From NCBI GenBank assembly GCA_026120185.1, contig JANUWF010003369.1, positions 62,001 through 126,000 on the forward strand: a stretch of 64,000 nt of DNA, given 5' to 3'. Below are positions 11,793 through 23,631 of the stretch, piece after piece; the first letter of the stretch is position 1, and each line of letters opens with the position of its first letter. A program made the translations under genes and the position numbers. Below the pieces are notes generated by a model that worked only from the letters and a program-made list of their open reading frames with translations, was not told the origin of the DNA and ran no database searches. This DNA comes from Voacanga thouarsii (lineage: Eukaryota; Streptophyta; Magnoliopsida; Gentianales; Apocynaceae).

Positions 11793-12310
11793 TCAAATTC
11801 TTATAATTTCCAAACCTTTTCTTAAGTGGTTGAATCTTTCCTCAGCTAGAGGTTTAATGAAGATATCTACTAGTTGTTCATCCGTTGAGACATATTCAAC
11901 ACATACATCTCCCTTGAGTACATGGTCTCGGATGAAGTGATGTTTGACTTCAATATGCTTTGTTCTCGAATGCTGCACTGAATTTTTTGTTAGATTGATA
12001 GCACTTGTATTATCACACATTATAGGTACACAATTAAAATTTAGATTAAAATCTTGCAAAGTATTCTTCATCCATAAAATTTGAGCACAACAACTTCCTG
12101 CTGCAATATATTCAGCCTCAGTGGTGGATAATGATACGTAAGCTTGTTTTTTACTGTGCCATGATACCGGTAAGTGTCCAGGAAATTGACAATGGCCACT
12201 AGTACTTTTTCTTTCAACTTTAAACCCTGCATAATCTGCATCAGTATATCCTACAAGATCAAAAGTGTTAGTACGTGGATACCATAATCCAAAATCAGAT
12301 ATCCCAATTA
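11793..12310 (-). pseudogene. Sire-B RNase H
   Basis: Minus-strand frame with the copia RNase H blocks YTDADYAG, KSTSGHCQF, SWHSKKQ, STTEAEYIAA and MCDNTSAI, then the TKHIEVKHHFIRDHV tail. The acidic residues of all three catalytic blocks are present. It ends at 11793. A stop separates it from RT near 12315. Confidence 0.9.
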
Positions 12311-13500
12311 GATATCAAAGTATGCGTTTAACTGCACTTAAATGTGATTCCTTTGGACAAGATTGAAATCGAACATAAAGACATACTGAAAACATGATAT
12401 CTGGTCGACTAGCAGTAAGATATAGTAGACTTCCAATCATACCTCTATATTTTCGTTCATCTACCTTCTTACCCTTTTCATCTTGGTCAAGTTTTATGGA
12501 TGTACTCATAGGTGTGCTGATTTCCTTTACTTCATTCATTCCAAACCTTTTGAGCAACTCTTTGGCATATTTTGCTTGATTTATGAAGATTCCATCTTTA
12601 GTTTGCTTAATTTGCAGTCCGAAAAAGAAGTTCAATTCTCCCGCCATACTCATTTCAAATTCTTGCTACATAGTCTTAGCAAACATCTTGCACAAAGAGT
12701 CATTAGTGGCGCCAATAATAATATCATCAATATAGATTTGGACAATTAGTAAGTCACCAGAACATTCAGATTTAATGAATAAGGTATTATCAATTAAGCC
12801 TCTAGAAAATCCTTTAGAGATTAGGAAACCACTAAGCCTTTCATACCAAGCTCTTGGAGCTTGTTTTAACCCATAAAGGGCTTTAGAGAGTTTGAAAACA
12901 AGATTGGGAAAAAGCTCATGAGTAAAACCAGGTGGCTGCTCAACGTACACTTCTTCTTCAATAAAACCATTTAGGAAAGCACTTTTGACATCCATTTGAT
13001 AGAGCATGAAATTTTTAAAGGATGCAAAGGCAAGTAACATTCATATTGATTCTAGTCTAGCAACAGGAGCAAATATTTCATCATAGTCAATGCCTTCCTT
13101 TTGATCAAATCCTTGAGCTACTAATTTAGCTTTGTTTCTCTAATTAAAGCCCCATTTTCATCAAGTTGATTTCTAAAAACCCATTTTGTTCCAATAACAG
13201 GATGATCATGCGGTCTAGGAACAAGTTTCCAAACCTTATTTCTTTCGAATTGATTTAACTCTTCTCGCATGGCAATAATCCAAAATTCATCATGTAATGC
13301 AATATCAATGTTGTTAGGTTCAATATTTGAAAGAAGGGCAAAGTTGTCGATAAAATACCGTCGAGTTTTAACTCCTTGGTTTGGATTTCCAATAATTTGC
13401 TCCTTTGGATGGCCAGATTTGTATTTCCAATCCTTTGGCAATTGATGATTTGCAGAAACTTCAGTTTGTTTTCTCTCTTGTTCTTTCTGCAATTCTTCAA
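12311..13500 (-). pseudogene. Sire-B reverse transcriptase
   Basis: The blocks appear in order: KWVFRNQLDENG (about 13160), a VARLES block, YQMDVKSAFLNG (about 12980), ALYGLKQAPRAWYERL (about 12850), YIDD at 12723-12734 and ELNFFFGLQIKQ (about 12620). Catalytic Asp residues are kept. Stops occur near 13121, 13041 and 12664. A glutamine/lysine-rich linker (13255-13490) joins it to integrase. Confidence 0.93.
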
Positions 13501-13507
13501 TTTCCTC

Positions 13508-14460
13508 TTATTTTGCATGAGTGTCTAATGATGGAGCTTTAACCTGATCTAACTTAACTTCATTTGAATTTCCTACATCATCATCATCTCTTTTAGAAGT
13601 ATAAATGTTAGATTCATCAAATACAACATGCACAGATTCCTCCACACAAAGTGTTCTTTTATTGTATACTCTATAAGCTTTCTTGTTGGAAGAATATCCA
13701 AGAAATATAACCTCATCGGACTTGCTATCAAATTTTCCAAGATTATCTCTTATATTTAGAATGAAACATTTACATCCAAAAACTTTAAAATAAGAGATAG
13801 AAGGAGTTTTGACAAACATAAGTTCAAAAGGAGTTTTTCTTAAAAATGGTCTTAACATAACTCGGTTTTTTATATAACATGCTGTGTTAACAGCTTCCGC
13901 CCAAAAGTATTTTGGAAGAACATTTTCACAAAGCATTGATCTTGCTATTTCTTGCAAGGTTCGATTTTTTCTTTCAATAACATCATTCTGTTGAGAAGTT
14001 TTAGCTGCTAAAAAATTATGAAAGACTCCATTTTCATCACAGAAGTGAGTAAATTCGTTGTTACAAAATTCTTTTCCACTGTCACTTCTAATAGAAATCA
14101 GTTTGCATCCAATCGAGCTTTGGACGCGCTTAATCAATTTTGAAAATTTAGTAAAGGCTTCATCTTTTGTCCAAGAAATAATGTCCAGGTAAATCTAGAA
14201 AAATCATCAACAATTGCATATGCATATTTTTTACCCCCAAGACTAGCAGTTCTCATAGGTCCACATAAATCCATATGAACTAATTCAAGTGGTTTTGAGG
14301 TAGAAATCATTTTCTTTTATTTAAAAGAGGTTTTGATTTGCTTTCCAAATTGACATGCATCACAGATTTTGTGTTTATCAAATTTCATTTTTGGAAGCCC
14401 TCTAACAAGTTCTTTTGATGATAGTTTGTTTAACAAATCAAAGGATACATGACCTAATCT
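13508..14460 (-). pseudogene. Sire-B integrase
   Basis: The N-terminal zinc region shows RRLGHVSFDLLNKL and CDACQFGKQ (14330-14460). The core has HMDLCGPMR (first Asp), IRSDSGKEFCNN (second Asp, about 14080) and VIERKNRTLQEI (Glu, about 13960). The C-terminal half carries FGCKCFILN and IFLGYSSNKKAYRVYN. A frame break lies near 14140-14200. The DDE triad is complete. Confidence 0.92.
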
Positions 14461-14466
14461 TCTATG

Positions 14467-14886
14467 CTAAAGATATCCATCATTGTTATGTACGGATAGA
14501 CATCTAATTCCATTAGCTACAAGGCCATTGAGATAAAACACATATACATTTCCCATGCGTTTGGCAATAAAGATGGTTTCAAGATTTCCACTATCAAGTA
14601 TAAAGCAAGAATCTTTTTCAAAAATAACTTTGCAACCATTGTCACAAAGTTGGCTAATTCTGAGCAGATTATATTTTAAATCATCAATAAGTAAGACTTG
14701 CTTTATAAATGTTAAGGAACCTTTACCAATATTACCAATGCCGAGAATCTTCCCTTTTTTCTTGTCTCCAAGTGTAACAAATCCTTCATTTGTTGTCTGA
14801 ATATCTTCTAACAAAGCTACATTTCCAGTCATATATCTTGAACAACCGCTGTCCAAGAACCACTTGGAAAAGTTTAAAGACCGTAT
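14467..14886 (-). pseudogene. Sire-B protease
   Basis: The motif LDSGCSRYMTGN (about 14820-14860) is the Sirevirus form of the aspartic protease active site, with catalytic D-S-G kept. It is followed by GKILGIGNIGKG and the LLRISQLCDNGCKV block. A stop lies just upstream in the gag-pol frame. Confidence 0.9.
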
Positions 14887-16873
14887 CTATACATAAGAAG
14901 AAAAGATGATTTTTGGTACCCATACTTTCTTGGGTCCATGAAGGTTAGTAACATTTTCTTTGATTTTCCAGAAAGTAGCTCCACCGGATTCAACTTTTCT
15001 TTTAACAAGACATCTTGAAACTATATGTCCAGGGTTTTTCACAATACGTGCATGCCTTGTATGTGCTGTGAGTAGGTTTAGCAAACTGAAACTTGTTCTT
15101 TTTGTAGTTATACTTATGTTCATGTCCTAACCTACTTTGATTTCCCGTTAAACTAAATCTGGGCTTGCAAATTTTGTCTTTATCCTCATGTTTATATTCT
15201 AAGCCACTTCGATTTCCAATATAAACAAATCTGGGCATGCAAGTTTTGTCATTATCCTCATGTTTATATTCTAAGCCACTTCAATTTCCAGCATAAACAA
15301 ATCTGGGCATACAAGTTTTGTCTTTATCCTCATGGTAATATCCTAAGCCACTTCGATTACCACAATGATGTTGAGTTCCGAGAAGTTTTTCCAGATTGCT
15401 TTTACCATTTGTGAATTTCTCAATGCAATTGGTAAGATCATTTACTCTAATTTTCATATCATCAAAGGTATTAACCATGCATTCCAAGAGTTTGAATTTT
15501 AACACATAGGTTTTTATTTTCCAAAGATGTATGATGCAAGACAGTCATGATCACATCTTTCTCAATTAAAGCACACCTATGTGTTTCAAGAGATATTTCG
15601 TAGACATTCAACAAAGCTTCATTTTCTTTCATCAGACATTTAACTTCAACTTTAAATCTTTATTTTTTCTGGATAGTTTTTTTTATTTATAAAACATATC
15701 ACATAACAACTCATTAGGATCAACAGGCTTTTCAGTCATAGATGTATGAGAATTAGACATGCATTCTGATGTTGAAAAGTTTACCTCATTTTCCAAAGCC
15801 ATGAAGCAAATGTTGGTAGTTTCTTCCTCAGAATCTTCATCTCCAGATTCTTCATTTAAGTCCCAAGCTCCCATCAATACTTTACCTTTCTTGACCTTCA
15901 GGTCTTTCCTCTTCTTAGACACTTTTCCTTCCTTTCCTTTTGCAACTGGACAGTCTGCAAAGAAGTGATCCGTGCTTTTACATTCAAATCATTGAGGTTT
16001 GAAGCTGGAGGTTTGTCCTTTCTTTCTTATAAGCTTCCTTCTTCGTTTGTAGTTTCATTTGAACATCCTTCTGAATTTTTTTACTATCATTGCTAAGTCA
16101 TCACTGTCCATTTCTATGCCTTCACTGCTTTCCGAAGAACTTGTTTCTCCATTATCACTTTCAGCCTTTAGAGTAATACCTTGTTTGCCTCTATCATAAT
16201 CATTAGATTCATGAAACCTTTTAAGCTTCATCTCATGAGTAAAAAGAGATCCGATCAACTCTTCAATAGGTAAGGATTTCAAATCCTTGGATTCTTCTAC
16301 AGCAAGAGTTTTAGGCTGCCAGCTTTTTGGTAAGGCTTCAAGAATTTTCCGGTTTTATTCCCCAAGGGAATAAACCTTTCCATAAGCTTTCAAACTATTT
16401 GAGATATTAGTAAATCTTGTGAACATGTCAGTGATGCTTTCATTTGGCTTCATAGTAAATAATTCATAATCATGAATAAGAAGCCCTAGTTTTGATTCTT
16501 TGACTTGATTAGTCCCCTCATGGGTAACTTCTAGCAATCTCCATATATCATGGGCTAAATCACAACCACTAACACGGTTGTATTCAGTCGCATCTAGAGC
16601 ACAACACAAAATATTCATAGCATGAAAATTTAGAGTCATTTTCGCATTGTCTTCCACACTATACTCATAATTCTGTTTAGATATTTTTATGCCATCAATC
16701 ATCTTTGACGGAATAAAAGGACCATTCTCTATTAAACTCCATAACTCGAAATTAATAGAACACACATAAATTTTTATTCTATTTTTTTAGAAAGTATAGT
16801 TGCTTTCATTAAACAAAGGAGGACAATTTGTTGAAGACCCTTCAACATATGGAATAGAGGATGAACTTGCCAT
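14887..16873 (-). pseudogene. gag: Sire-B gag
   Basis: ATG at 16873 just downstream of the PBS opens MASSSSIPYVEGSS. The UBN2-type capsid domain (ELWSLIENGPF through DMFTRFTNISNSLKAYGK, 16355-16760) follows, then a glutamate/serine-rich stretch and a zinc knuckle near 15950-15995. There the first knuckle cysteine has become a TGA stop while the remaining C, H and C stay. Downstream is a 24-residue repeat region and a second knuckle-like CLVKRK end near 15000. Several stops and frame changes are present; the 1.9-kb length is long for copia gag but normal for Sireviruses. Confidence 0.85.
15108..15380 (-). repeat. 72-base minisatellite inside Sire-B gag
   Basis: About three and a half tandem copies of a 72-base unit, in frame as 24 residues of the form GNRSGLEYKHEDKDKTCMPR with the ending FVY or FSL. 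Unit starts are spaced exactly 72 bases apart near 15174, 15246 and 15318. It lies between the first and second zinc knuckles, where other Sireviruses have a single GLGY-type segment. Confidence 0.85.
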
Positions 16874-16919
16874 TAAGATCTTTTCTACAAGGCTATTAAA
16901 CCAAGAGTATGTGGACCTC

Positions 16920-16931
16920 GCTCTGATACCA
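16920..16931 (-). other. Sire-B primer-binding site
   Basis: The minus strand reads TGGTATCAGAGC, a perfect 12-base match to the initiator tRNA-Met complement, two bases after the 5' LTR end. Confidence 0.93.
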
Positions 16932-16933
16932 AA

Positions 16934-18258
16934 TGAAAAACCTTAGAGGAGGGGTGAATAAGGTTTTTGGCAAGCAAAAATAATTTTTTCAAAAAGCCTA
17001 AAATGCTGAACAAGGACGATCACCAAGATATTTGGACTGACTTTATTGATGCATTGAAAGCTGTCCAAGCACTCGTAGATGTGTATCCAGATTCAGACAG
17101 TGAAAGAACATAAAAAATAGTACAAGAACCACTAAATTAAAATGAGACAAGAGATGTATAGTGGTTCGATCACAATGATCTACGTCCACTACCTTAAGCC
17201 TCACACATAATGATTTTCAACCATATTTCATTAACCTCACTTAATGAAATAGCTACATACAAGAGAGAATCACCACACTATGTTTTACACAACCTCTCAA
17301 ACACATCAAGGCTCACCCCTATGGGTTTTACACCACAACCTTGAACATACACACAACAAGAATCACCCCTATGGGTTTTACCACACAACCTTGAACATAC
17401 ACACAACACAAGGATCACCCCTATGGATTTTACCACACAACCTTACACTTACAACAACACAAGGATCACCCATATGGGTTTTACCACACAACCTTGCACT
17501 TACAACAGAGAATTGAAAATCAACAAAATAGAGATAAGCTCACTTACTTAAGCAGATATTCTCTCAGATACAAGCCACAAAATACTTTTATCTTTGATAC
17601 ACAATGAACTCACTTTGAAGCTAAGATAAAAGGAGATTTTTAAAAATATTGAGCAATAGTGTTTCTAAGATGAATGTTTCAAAAATCTTACTTGTAATCT
17701 TGCTTTAAAGGCTATTTATAGAGACAAAAAGTGGAGTCCAACGATCATAAAAAAAACAGCTATAAAATTTTCTGTTTAAACTCATCTGAGTTTTGGACTC
17801 GGGTTTTGGACGAAGATGTATCCAAAATGGCACATCCTTGATAGAAATTCTTCGACCCGGTTTACAGGATTTTGGATGAACCTTTTGGATTCAAACTGTT
17901 CCATCCAAAATTCTGTGAATTTTAAAATCTTTGAGAAACATCTTCTTTGAAGCTTCAAGGTGAAGTCAAATGAATCAAAAGATAAGAAGATATAGGAAAT
18001 AATAGATATACCTTAATGACACTTCCTAGTTTAATATTCTTTATAAAGAGCTTCCTTGATATATAACTCGTCATACTGTGATTTTCTCATTTGATCTTTT
18101 AATCTTGAAATCAGTGTCGAATGAGTTGCCAACAATTCTTCTCTGAAAACTTTAGAAGAACAAATGTCAAACATGTCCTATCACAATAAATTGACACGTT
18201 AGTCTATATCGACGTTTGTCAAAAATTAAAACCTAAAAGAAAGCCCTTAGGGCTAATA
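16934..18258 (-). repeat. Sire-B 5' LTR
   Basis: Partner of 7121-8511. The terminal TGTT has become TATT at 18258, and GTACT follows at 18259-18263. It is more than a kilobase of non-coding sequence carrying the element promoter; a TATA box cannot be assigned with confidence among the many AT runs. Confidence 0.92.
17308..17507. repeat. 51-base tandem repeat, four copies, in Sire-B 5' LTR
   Basis: Same unit as at 7497-7746 (AAGGATCACCCCTATGGG) but with four copies. One unit was gained or lost in one LTR after insertion. Confidence 0.9.
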
Positions 18259-18263
18259 GTACT
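18259..18263. repeat. Sire-B target-site duplication, right copy
   Basis: GTACT, identical to 7116-7120. Together they show a clean single insertion into the Copia-A 3' LTR. Confidence 0.93.
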
Positions 18264-19490
18264 TTGTTTGCTGAGTTTTGTACTTTTATTCTAATCTCCA
18301 GAGCTCAATTGAGGGCCACCTATGGGATGGATATTTGGTACATTATGAGGTAAATGAAAGTAGTTGAGAGGGTAAAAAATGGATTCATCACTCCTAATAG
18401 TATGGGCGAATATCTCACGGCCACTTGTAGGAATTACTACTCGAAAAGTCCTTAGCCAAGGCGATTATGTATTGAAAATAGTTCCAATTGATACACATCT
18501 AGAGTAGTGGGTTCCTGGTACAAGTACTATTGTATTCGGGCCAGAATTAATTCTGAAGGGAGTTGGCACTAATTCCATACTCCAAACCGAATGAGATATT
18601 GTATGGTGAAAAGAGTTAATTGCACTGAAGTTTGTTATTGAAGGGTTCATATCAGGCCACTTAACTTCCTGGACTCTTAGGTGATCATGATGTGTTGCTA
18701 GATACCGCTCATGATCTAGGTATATGGGTTTATTAATTGATGAATTAATAGGATTAATTCTAATTAGTTATGGATTATTAATATCAAAGACGGTTTGATT
18801 AATTCATGTTCACTACCAATTGACTGGGAAACCTAATAGGTCACACACTATAGAGGATTATTTACTCAAGATGTTATTTGATAACATAGTGGGGTTAATT
18901 GAGAGAAAGAGAAGTACTTGTAGACAAATTATAATTAGTTATAATTTGTGATGCAAGTTGTAATTGTGAGAACTTGATGTTTCCAATTACAATTAGGGAA
19001 TTCTAATATGATTAGAATTCTCAGTTTTGGAAGGAATTTTTGTGTGATATATATTATAAGTTACACGAAACCGTAGAAGTGGGATCAACACAAAAAAAAC
19101 ACAGCCACAATCGTCTTCTTCTTTCTCTCGCTCTCGTTTTGCTGAAAACCAAAACAACCCTAGCCGCCTTCTTTTTCTGCAAGCACAGGAAACTTTGGTG
19201 CTTGAGTATTTCTCTGTGTGGATTACTGTTAGAGATAATCACACACTCTGATTATAGTGGTTAGACGTCCAACACTCGTGGAGTTTACACAAGAGGATTG
19301 CTGGATCGCGCCTCGATTTGAAAAAGAAAATTTTTATTCTTTGGACGATCACCCAAAGGTAAAAGTTGTTACCTTTATCATCGTTATGTCTTGTTTTTCA
19401 CACATAGATGGGTCTTGGGAGGGTATCTTATTCTATTTTCCACTGCACCGTATAGGATACGAGCCTAAGATACCCAATAGACACAAGCAA
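18264..19490 (+). repeat. Copia-A 3' LTR, second part
   Basis: Resumes the LTR interrupted at 7120 and ends TACCCAATAG. Its last 440 bases match 548-973, and its first 590 bases match LTR-K (52022-52610) in reverse complement. A 70-codon plus-strand frame at 19257-19490 is also open in the 5' LTR copy, including across a 3-base indel. Confidence 0.9.
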
Positions 19491-20293
19491 AGCTGGCTCA
19501 GCGTGAGGCCAAGCTGGCTCAGCACCAAGCTAAGCCAAACCCTTCTTTTTTTCAAAGATATTCTAAAACTTTTTTTATAAGCAAAATAAATCCCATAATA
19601 AAATATCTAATAGGCTCGGAATGGTTTAAGATATATTATTTAAATATTATTATATATATTTTTCTTTTAAAGGATAAACAAAATAATATGGAATTATTTG
19701 AAAACAGATGAATAAATTTCAAACAACAACTATATTGTTTAAATAAATCTTTTGGGCAGAAAATAAAGGAAATAATTTTTCTGAAAATTTAAAAGAAATA
19801 CCATCCAGTAAAAATTAGTTTACCGGTACTAGTAAAATAATTAGGGAAAATTCATCTCCTCAAACAGGAGTGGCACTAAGATGCCCTTAGGCCAAGGAAA
19901 ACAAAAGGAAAAGAATAGGAAGTAATTTTAGAGGAGTTGGGTTACGAACTCGGCTACCAAGAATTACACACTAAACCATATCCTCCAAACAATAATAATT
20001 CTTGTGTTTCTATATACTAACTAAATTGCCTTCTCTCACCCACCTAGGCTTCATACATATTTTAAACACCCTAAATTCATTCATAGCTCAATCTATTCAA
20101 AGGAAAAAGGGTTTCACTCGCTTACCACACAAACCCAAACACAAATAAGTATAAGAACAGATATGCACACACATATATACATATCCAATAAATAATACAG
20201 ATAACTGTACCATAAATTTAAATGCTTATGCAAGATGTCGTGCTAAGCCCTCACCTTAGACAGACTTAGGATTGGGTTGGATGGGGTTTTACA
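19491..20293 (-). repeat. Tekay-C 3' LTR, first 800 bases
   Basis: On the minus strand it starts TGTAAAACCCCATCC at 20293 and aligns with 51324-52021 plus the 38840-38930 stretch, including the GGCTCAGCACCAAGC motif and the AAGCAAAATAAATCCC phrase. It stops at 19491 where Copia-A begins. A tRNA-like segment lies at about 19935-19995. Confidence 0.85.
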
Positions 20294-20311
20294 TTCTCCC
20301 CTCCTTAAAAG
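20294..20311 (-). other. Tekay-C polypurine tract
   Basis: The minus strand reads CTTTTAAGGAGGGGAGAA immediately before the TGTAAAACC start of the 3' LTR, a very common form in plant gypsy elements. Confidence 0.88.
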
Positions 20312-20374
20312 AATTTCATCCCAAAATTCAGAATGCCATACCTTAAAAGTAACTTTGGATACTTTCGTCTCATC
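20312..20374 (-). pseudogene. Tekay-C chromodomain tail, separated by Copia-D
   Basis: On the minus strand the fragment MRRKYPKLL fits the end of the gypsy chromodomain, normally (M)R(x)KYP(x)LF, followed by a stop before the PPT. The rest of the domain is at 30288-30370, on the other side of Copia-D. Confidence 0.7.
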
Positions 20375-20500
20375 TGAAGGAACAAAACGAAAAAAATAAA
20401 AGAAAATGTAGTGGAAAATTTTTTAGTTTTTCAAGCCACATCTAGGAGAGAGTACTTACTTTTTTTGATTGGCCACAGATTAACCAATGAGGGGTCGGGT
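20375..20500 (-). repeat. Copia-D 3' LTR, distal end
   Basis: Matches 28496-28620. It is separated from the rest of this LTR (22024-23614) by Solo-E, whose left target copy CGGGT is at 20496-20500. Confidence 0.88.
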
Positions 20501-22023
20501 TGTTAGGATTCATGGACTCCTAAACGCGGAAAACATCCACGAATCCCTTCTGAGGACCTAAGTAAACGATTAAGAAGTCTAAAGTTTGCAGAATTACCTC
20601 TGATTGGTGTAATCGAGATCCTTCGATTCTGTTTGCGCTGTTATACGTGCAACCTGAACGATCACCAGACGCTGCAGTGCACGAACGTCTTTTATTGGAT
20701 ATACACTGTGAACTAACTCGTTACCCGGGGAGTACTAGCGCCTAGGGTTTGAGAGATTTTTTTTCTCTGGGGAATGAAGGCACGAATATTCTCAACCGAA
20801 TTGGGACACTCAAGAAGAGGGCTAGGGTTTTCTTAAAAACCCACTCCGAACCTCTTAGAGTCCAACCCTAATAATATCTTATTGTATTTTAATTTAAATT
20901 CAAATTAAATTAAAACTGATATGATAAGATTCTGTCATTATTTCGGTAATTTAACTAATTAATTTACTGACTCAGATTCTTATAATCTGGAAATCATCCA
21001 GATACATCGAACGTAGATATATTTCCAGATTCATTGTATCTGGTTGATTTTCTAAGTTCGATTAACTTAGACATGTTTCCAGATTCATTGAATCTGGTTA
21101 CCAGAAAAATAACCTAACAAGTTCGCTTATTGTGTGACCTTATAGGTTCATTTAACATTGGCAGTGTGTCTAAATCATATTCAAATGGCCCACAAGTTAT
21201 AAGCGGTTTCTAGTAAAATATTATAACTATCCAGGTTAAATGAAGATCGGTAATCTCTTTGAACCAAACCATAATTTTATATTTAGTCCTTTTATTACAC
21301 GATATCCAGATTAAATATAAGGCACGGAGCATGTCATCCTCATTAAACTTAATCAATTATTTCTTGATTTCATAATAGACTGTTCAAACAAATGATATTA
21401 ATATCTTAGATTGATATATTTGACCACAGCCATGCATTTTAACAGTCTAACTTATCAAGGGGCCTATGGATATCTCTCCCATAATTAAGAGGGACAAATT
21501 TCTTCACTATCAATCATATTCCTCTCATTGATTTATTCTATATCTAACAGTAATCTAATTTATTATCTGGTTAAAGCCAATTTTAGACAATGTCAAAATA
21601 TAGAATTTATCAAGTAGAAAACTATGATGAATTTAGGTCGAAGGACTTTTAATATTATTATGGCTAGAAAGTACTTATGACATGTTCCATGAAGTACTCT
21701 CACAGTGGGTCATGTCCAATACAATGTTCTCTAACATTTATTTATGTTTTGACTTGATATCACAAATTTCCATGACCAGTAAAACATAGTCATCAAGTCA
21801 CAAACGTACTAATCTTAATTTATTATTGTTTCAATAATAATAATCGATCAGGGACAGTTTTAGAATAGTCATTGTATTCATTGTTGGGTTTTACTATCAA
21901 GTCATGTACTTGATGACCACAAAACAAAATACACTATTCATGGAAAGAAAAACCTCATATTATTATATAAAACATAACGACAATAGTATAAGTACAAATT
22001 GACTCTAGGGCATATCTCTAACA
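20501..22023 (-). mobile_element. Solo-E: copia solo LTR
   Basis: 1523 bases beginning TGTTAG and ending CTAACA on the plus strand, a perfect 6-base terminal inverted repeat. Flanked by CGGGT (20496-20500) and CAGGT (22024-22028); the uninterrupted partner LTR has CAGGT at this place. The minus strand reads TGTTAGAGATATGCCCTAG, similar to the Copia-A LTR start. No internal domain exists, so it is the product of LTR-LTR recombination. Confidence 0.9.
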
Positions 22024-23614
22024 CAGGTTGCACTGGAACTTGCGTTGGAAGAGGAGAAGAAGGCACCTGCAGTTCTACCGGTATTTGGACCAATCTTCTA
22101 CTCCTACGCATTAAGCGTCTCCAACCTTTCTCATTTCATTGTCCGGAGCATGACTATACCGTATTCTTAGGTTAGCTTGGTGAAAGCTCCTTCTTTAGAT
22201 AATCAAAATATCTCTAAGAGAGAAACAAGAGAATGACGAGAATAAGAGGAAGAGACGGCACACTCAGAGAGAGAGCTCAAGAAAAAACTACATTATTATT
22301 TTCTTCCTCTCTTCCACCTTCATTTCAACCAACCTTAGGGCATGATGAAGCCCTAATGGCCAAAAACACAAAGCCCCAATGGGTTTGCTGCTGTGGTTCA
22401 AAAACTAATCCAAGATTGGCTCAATCCTCTTAATTAATTAATTATTTTTTCTGAACTTCATTAAAAATCTAAGACTAATTAATTAATTCTAATTGGACTC
22501 TTAATATATGTCAACATATATCAGCCCAATTAATTAATTTATTCCAGCCCAATCTTCGTAATTAATTAATTATCTTTTCTAGGCCTTATCAAGATCCAAG
22601 ATTAATTAATTAATTCTAGTTAGACTCTTAGAATAAATTTTATTCTCTTCCAAATAATTATCCATCAAGCCCAGATTATGTCTAAACAACACCAAGATAA
22701 CTTGAGCTACTCTGCGGACCAAGAGACATATTATTAATGATTACTAAAATGATCAAAATACTCTTACTATTAAATAGCTACATTTGACATTTTAAATATT
22801 TCCATTTATCACCATATAGAAATATTAACTCTAAGAATAATATTGCTAAAACAATGTCTCCAACCTATAGGTGAAATGAAGAAAATATCCTTCTATGTAA
22901 CACCTATTAATAAGACAAGATAAATGTACTAACACTCATATCAAAGACATTTACCATCCTTAAATCTTTAGTCCGATAATCCATAACTCTCTTGAATGTA
23001 CTTGCTTATCATTGGAAGCTACCTGAAAGCATACATTCTAGAGTCACGTTCCCAGGGCCTTGTATTATTAGATTATCCTGGACAAGCATAATAGGGTGAT
23101 TTAACTTCACAAAATGAAGCATAGAAACTCTGTTGCATGAGTCCGTCTTAACTAACTAGAGTAATACACCCAACATACAAGGTTATTGATCTCACAAAAG
23201 AAATCATACCTAGCTCATACTCAAGTATAAAGGTATTCATCCACGATGTAGCAGTAATAGTCTAGTCTCTATAATTTTAGTACTTTCGAAATACGCTTAT
23301 GCCAGTGATGTGAGTGAACTACTCACTGATTCAAGATAAACCATTCCTCATTGGAACTCATGGCATAATAGTCTTACTTTAATGAAATGTCCAATTCCAT
23401 CAAACGACTAAGAACTCAGTTTTACTTGTATGATATGTACCCATGGTCTATACCTTACTATGAAGAACAACCCATCACATAGACCATTACTTGTCATACT
23501 TGGACCTTAAATGTGCAATAATATAAAAAAAAACAAACTAAATTGAATGAATAAATATTTTATTGCAATATATTTATGCAAAATACATAGTTTTTAAGGG
23601 CATACTTTCCAACA
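22024..23614 (-). repeat. Copia-D 3' LTR, main part
   Basis: Aligns with 28621-30282. On the minus strand it starts TGTTGGAAAGTATGCCC at 23614. The adjacent PPT position reads GCATGTGGTAAAT, a decayed form of the copia AAGTGGGA motif. It contains the TTAATTAATTAA-rich block at 22434-22632. Confidence 0.88.
22434..22632. repeat. Repeated TTAATTAATTAA block in Copia-D LTR
   Basis: Five stretches of 10-14 bases of TTAATTAA repeat, arranged as two diverged copies of a roughly 125-base unit containing CCAAGA(C/T)TAATTAATTAATTC. The same block is in the partner LTR at about 29025-29210. Confidence 0.75.
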
Positions 23615-23631
23615 ATTTACCACATGCACTA

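Larger units (their letters stand above)
7121..18258 (-). mobile_element. Sire-B: Sirevirus-type Ty1/copia retrotransposon with a third ORF
   Basis: An 11.1-kb minus-strand element bounded by 1391- and 1325-base LTRs and flanked by a perfect GTACT duplication (7116-7120, 18259-18263). Order on the minus strand is LTR, PBS, gag, protease, integrase, RT, RNase H, spacer, third ORF, noncoding tract with repeated PPT-like motifs, PPT, LTR. LTRs over 1.3 kb, an ORF after pol, the DSGCSRYMTG protease motif and multiplied GGGGGAG motifs all fit the Sirevirus (SIRE/Maximus) lineage. The LTRs differ by about a dozen substitutions in their first 215 aligned bases, so this is the youngest full-length element here. 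Confidence 0.93.
548..19490 (+). mobile_element. Copia-A: Ty1/copia retrotransposon, with Sire-B nested inside
   Basis: Order on the plus strand is LTR remnant, Met-type PBS, 1.9-kb leader, gag, protease, integrase, reverse transcriptase, RNase H, PPT and 3' LTR. Integrase before RT is the defining order of Ty1/copia. The 3' LTR, about 1.7 kb once Sire-B is removed, is homologous to 548-973. The 5' LTR is cut by Tekay-J. The right end abuts Tekay-C LTR sequence at 19491, so Copia-A was inserted into the Tekay-C 3' LTR. The whole gag-pol stays in one frame and is broken by stops, so the copy is inactive. Confidence 0.9.

Noticed and set aside
20501..22023. Host gene promoter or 5' UTR suggested by the less AT-rich start
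   Set aside because: TGTTAG/CTAACA ends and the CGGGT/CAGGT flanks show that it is a solo LTR.
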